Positions 34,753 through 35,940 of a DNA stretch of 35,940 nt are shown one piece after another. Position 1 is the stretch's first letter, and every line of letters starts with the position of its first letter. The translations under genes and the position numbers were made by a program. Where the stretch lies: NCBI GenBank assembly GCA_927443345.1, contig CAKMKJ010000049.1, positions 1 through 35,940 on the forward strand. The letters are read 5' to 3'. The notes beneath the pieces were generated by a model that saw only the letters and a program-made list of their open reading frames with translations, did not search any database and had not been told where the DNA came from. The stretch comes from an uncultured Anaerolineaceae bacterium (lineage in GTDB: Bacteria; Chloroflexota; Anaerolineae; Anaerolineales; Anaerolineaceae).

Positions 34753-35505
34753 ATGAAAAAAATCGCCCTCGCTCAAATGAATGTCGAATACGGCAACACA
34801 CAGAAGAACACCGCTGTTGGAAAACAATTAATTAATTCTGCTATCGAACAAAAATGTGATCTGGTGTTACTGCCCGAGTTATGGTCTACCGGCTTCGACT
34901 ACCATCATCTTGAAAAACATGCAGACCAAAATTTTTGGTTGATTACCTATTTACAAGAGCTGGCAAATTCTTCAAAGCTCACAATATGTGGATCTTTCAT
35001 CGAAAAACAAGGAAGCCTTTTTTATAATTCATTTAATACAATTCAACCAAAATTACCAAGGACACGTTATTTTAAGAATCATTTATTCAGCCTGATGCAT
35101 GAAGACAAGTATTTTACCGCCGGAGAAGTCTCCATTCCTTTCGGTTCATCACTGGGACAAACCGGCATGAGCATCTGTTTCGATTTGCGTTTTCCAGAAC
35201 TCTTTCTTGATATGAGACTTCATGGAGCAGAAGTATTTTTAATGACCGCACATTGGCCTCTGACACGCATAAACCATTGGGATGTTCTGCTACAAGCCCG
35301 TGCCATTGAAAATCAAGCCTATATGATCGCAGTCAATTCAGTTGGTCAAAGTGGAAAAGATGTTTACGGCGGACACAGCTCGATTATCGCCCCTGATGGT
35401 GAAATAATTTGTCGCGCACCTGCCGATGAAGAAGGTCTTTTTATCGCAGAAATTGACCCTGGCAAAGCAAAACACTTACGCGAAAAATTCGTCATGCGCC
35501 AATAA
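34753..35505 (+). CDS. Carbon-nitrogen hydrolase (nitrilase superfamily), omega-amidase-like
   Basis: 250-residue nitrilase-fold amidohydrolase. The catalytic triad is present: Glu42 (LLPELWSTGFDY), Lys108 (RTRYFKNHLF) and Cys142 (GMSICFDLRFPELF). FEATURES such as HWPLTRINHWDVLLQARAIENQ place it nearest the YafV/omega-amidase group that deaminates alpha-ketoglutaramate, but substrate is not certain. ATG 34753 is used; an in-frame TTG precedes it directly. The -10 lies so close that the message may begin at the start codon. No terminator of its own was seen before the insertion sequence, 20 bases past the stop. Confidence 0.92.
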   Translation: MKKIALAQMNVEYGNTQKNTAVGKQLINSAIEQKCDLVLLPELWSTGFDYHHLEKHADQNFWLITYLQELANSSKLTICGSFIEKQGSLFYNSFNTIQPKLPRTRYFKNHLFSLMHEDKYFTAGEVSIPFGSSLGQTGMSICFDLRFPELFLDMRLHGAEVFLMTAHWPLTRINHWDVLLQARAIENQAYMIAVNSVGQSGKDVYGGHSSIIAPDGEIICRAPADEEGLFIAEIDPGKAKHLREKFVMRQ

Positions 35506-35572
35506 AAATAGACGACCTCAATTATTGAACTGCCCCCTTTAAACAAGACAGAAAAAGAAAGACCCTAGTGAG

Positions 35573-35940
35573 TTAGATGGACAGACACCTAAGTTGATAA
35601 GGTGTCTGTCTTGTTTTTAATTGTATCCTTTCATAATTGTAAAAGAAAATGTAATCATTAATCGTTTGATTAACCTCCTCGAAAGTTGAATTGGGAAATT
35701 GGCGTAAACCTTCTTCTTTAAGATGACCGAAAAAGTTTTCCATAGGTGCATTGTCCCAACAGTTGCCACGCCTAGACATCGAAGGTGAAATGTTGTATTC
35801 TCTGGTTAGGGCAAAATATATCTGCGAAGAGTATTGATACCCTTGGTCACTGTGGAGGATCAGTCCATCAGTGACCACTTCTTTTTGTAAAGCTTTTTTC
35901 AAGGTATTTGCCACCAACCCTAGAGAATTTTGTTTTGCAA
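35573..35940 (-). CDS. IS3-family transposase OrfB, C-terminal part (5' truncated by window edge)
   Basis: C-terminal part of the integrase-like (rve, DDE) transposase. The frame is open to the right edge, so the TTG at 35917 is not the start. The second catalytic Asp is in ILHSDQGYQYSS and the Glu in NAPMENFFGHLKEE, with the conserved SRRGNCWDNA between and YNYERIQLKTRQTPYQ at the end. The first Asp and OrfA are outside the window. The C-terminal codons overlap the hairpin at 35580-35610. Confidence 0.93.
   Translation of the reverse strand, partial: AKQNSLGLVANTLKKALQKEVVTDGLILHSDQGYQYSSQIYFALTREYNISPSMSRRGNCWDNAPMENFFGHLKEEGLRQFPNSTFEEVNQTINDYIFFYNYERIQLKTRQTPYQLRCLSI
35580..35618 (+). 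terminator. Terminator-like hairpin just inside the IS end, reading inward
   Basis: An 11-bp perfect stem (35580-35590 with 35600-35610) is followed by TTGTTTTT on the plus strand only. It would stop transcripts coming from the nitrilase gene into the insertion sequence, antisense to the transposase. A 12-bp segment at 35541-35552 can instead pair with 35605-35616 and would break this stem. Confidence 0.7.

Larger units (their letters stand above)
35526..35940 (-). mobile_element. IS3-family (IS150-like) insertion sequence, one end; rest beyond window
   Basis: The element's 3' end is placed at 35526, where TGAACTGCCCCC begins. IS3-family ends start with TG, and TGAACTG followed by CCCC is a usual start for IS150-type terminal repeats. 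The transposase runs from the right edge to 35573. The other end, and so the target duplication, lies outside the window. Confidence 0.8.

Noticed and set aside
35578-35611. IS end placed at TGGACAGACACC (35578)
   Set aside because: This would leave the transposase stop codon outside the element; TGAACTGCCCCC at 35526 fits IS150-type ends better and includes the stop.
1-35940. CRISPR arrays, toxin-antitoxin pairs, restriction-modification or other defence genes
   Set aside because: No regularly spaced repeats and no recognisable defence domain were seen; the only short tandem repeat is the coding repeat in the pseudouridine synthase tail.

Overview
The window looks like a stretch of a Chloroflexota (probably Anaerolineae) chromosome. 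This is inferred from protein style and gene mix: moderate GC (roughly 40-45% by eye), GtrA/GT-C membrane proteins, a CTC-type L25, a G5/beta-propeller lipoprotein, lipobox lipoproteins and a PPi-type phosphofructokinase. No rRNA or marker gene is present to prove the assignment. Most of the window is well-packed housekeeping DNA, with mobile-DNA genes only at the two edges. No intergenic stretch exceeds about 300 bases.

Layout. 1-668: 3' part of a tyrosine recombinase cut by the left edge. 730-3000 (minus): a cold-shock protein and the translational GTPase TypA/BipA, each with its own terminator. 3158-4018: patatin-like lipase. 4026-6739 (minus): an operon of sensor kinase, NarL-type regulator and a 10-helix membrane protein. 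6894-10228: a B12/radical-SAM DUF4070 protein and, tail to tail, a nuclease-fold lipoprotein. 10297-12567: glycerol kinase and ribosomal protein L25. 12617-16641 (minus): a tRNA-modification cluster (cysteine desulfurase, MnmA thiouridylase, small membrane protein, TrmI m1A58 methyltransferase, CoA-type NUDIX). 16743-19932 (plus): phosphohexomutase, TatD nuclease, polyprenyl diphosphate synthase. 19978-20059 (minus): tRNA-Leu(GAG) with a near-consensus promoter. 20143-21866: PlsX and a NERD-like membrane protein. 21945-23744 (minus): ScpB and an RluB/RsuA pseudouridine synthase with a long repetitive basic tail. 23813-27451 (plus): G5/propeller lipoprotein, GtrA protein, an unusual UroD-superfamily protein, RsmD. 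27452-30290 (minus): MutT-type NUDIX, PPi-dependent phosphofructokinase, soluble DegS-like histidine kinase. 30385-34721 (minus): three GT-C type membrane glycosyltransferases in one operon. 34753-35505: nitrilase-family amidohydrolase. 35526-end: one end of an IS3-family (IS150-like) insertion sequence.

How genes work together. IscS hands sulfur to MnmA, and their reading frames overlap. TrmI in the same run adds another tRNA modification. The kinase/regulator/membrane-protein operon looks like an envelope or signal-sensing module. The three GT-C enzymes, with the nearby GtrA protein, point to lipid-linked sugar transfer to the cell surface. Recurrent promoter features are extended -10 boxes (TGCTATAAT), symmetrical -10 boxes (ATTATAAT) between divergent genes, and -10 boxes so close to start codons that leaderless transcripts are likely.

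I did not find a clear new defence system or gene cluster. The best leads are the UroD-superfamily protein with an altered metal motif, the kinase operon with its internally repeated membrane protein, the RluB tail repeat, the predicted PPi specificity of the phosphofructokinase, and the terminator/anti-terminator-like structure at the insertion-sequence end.
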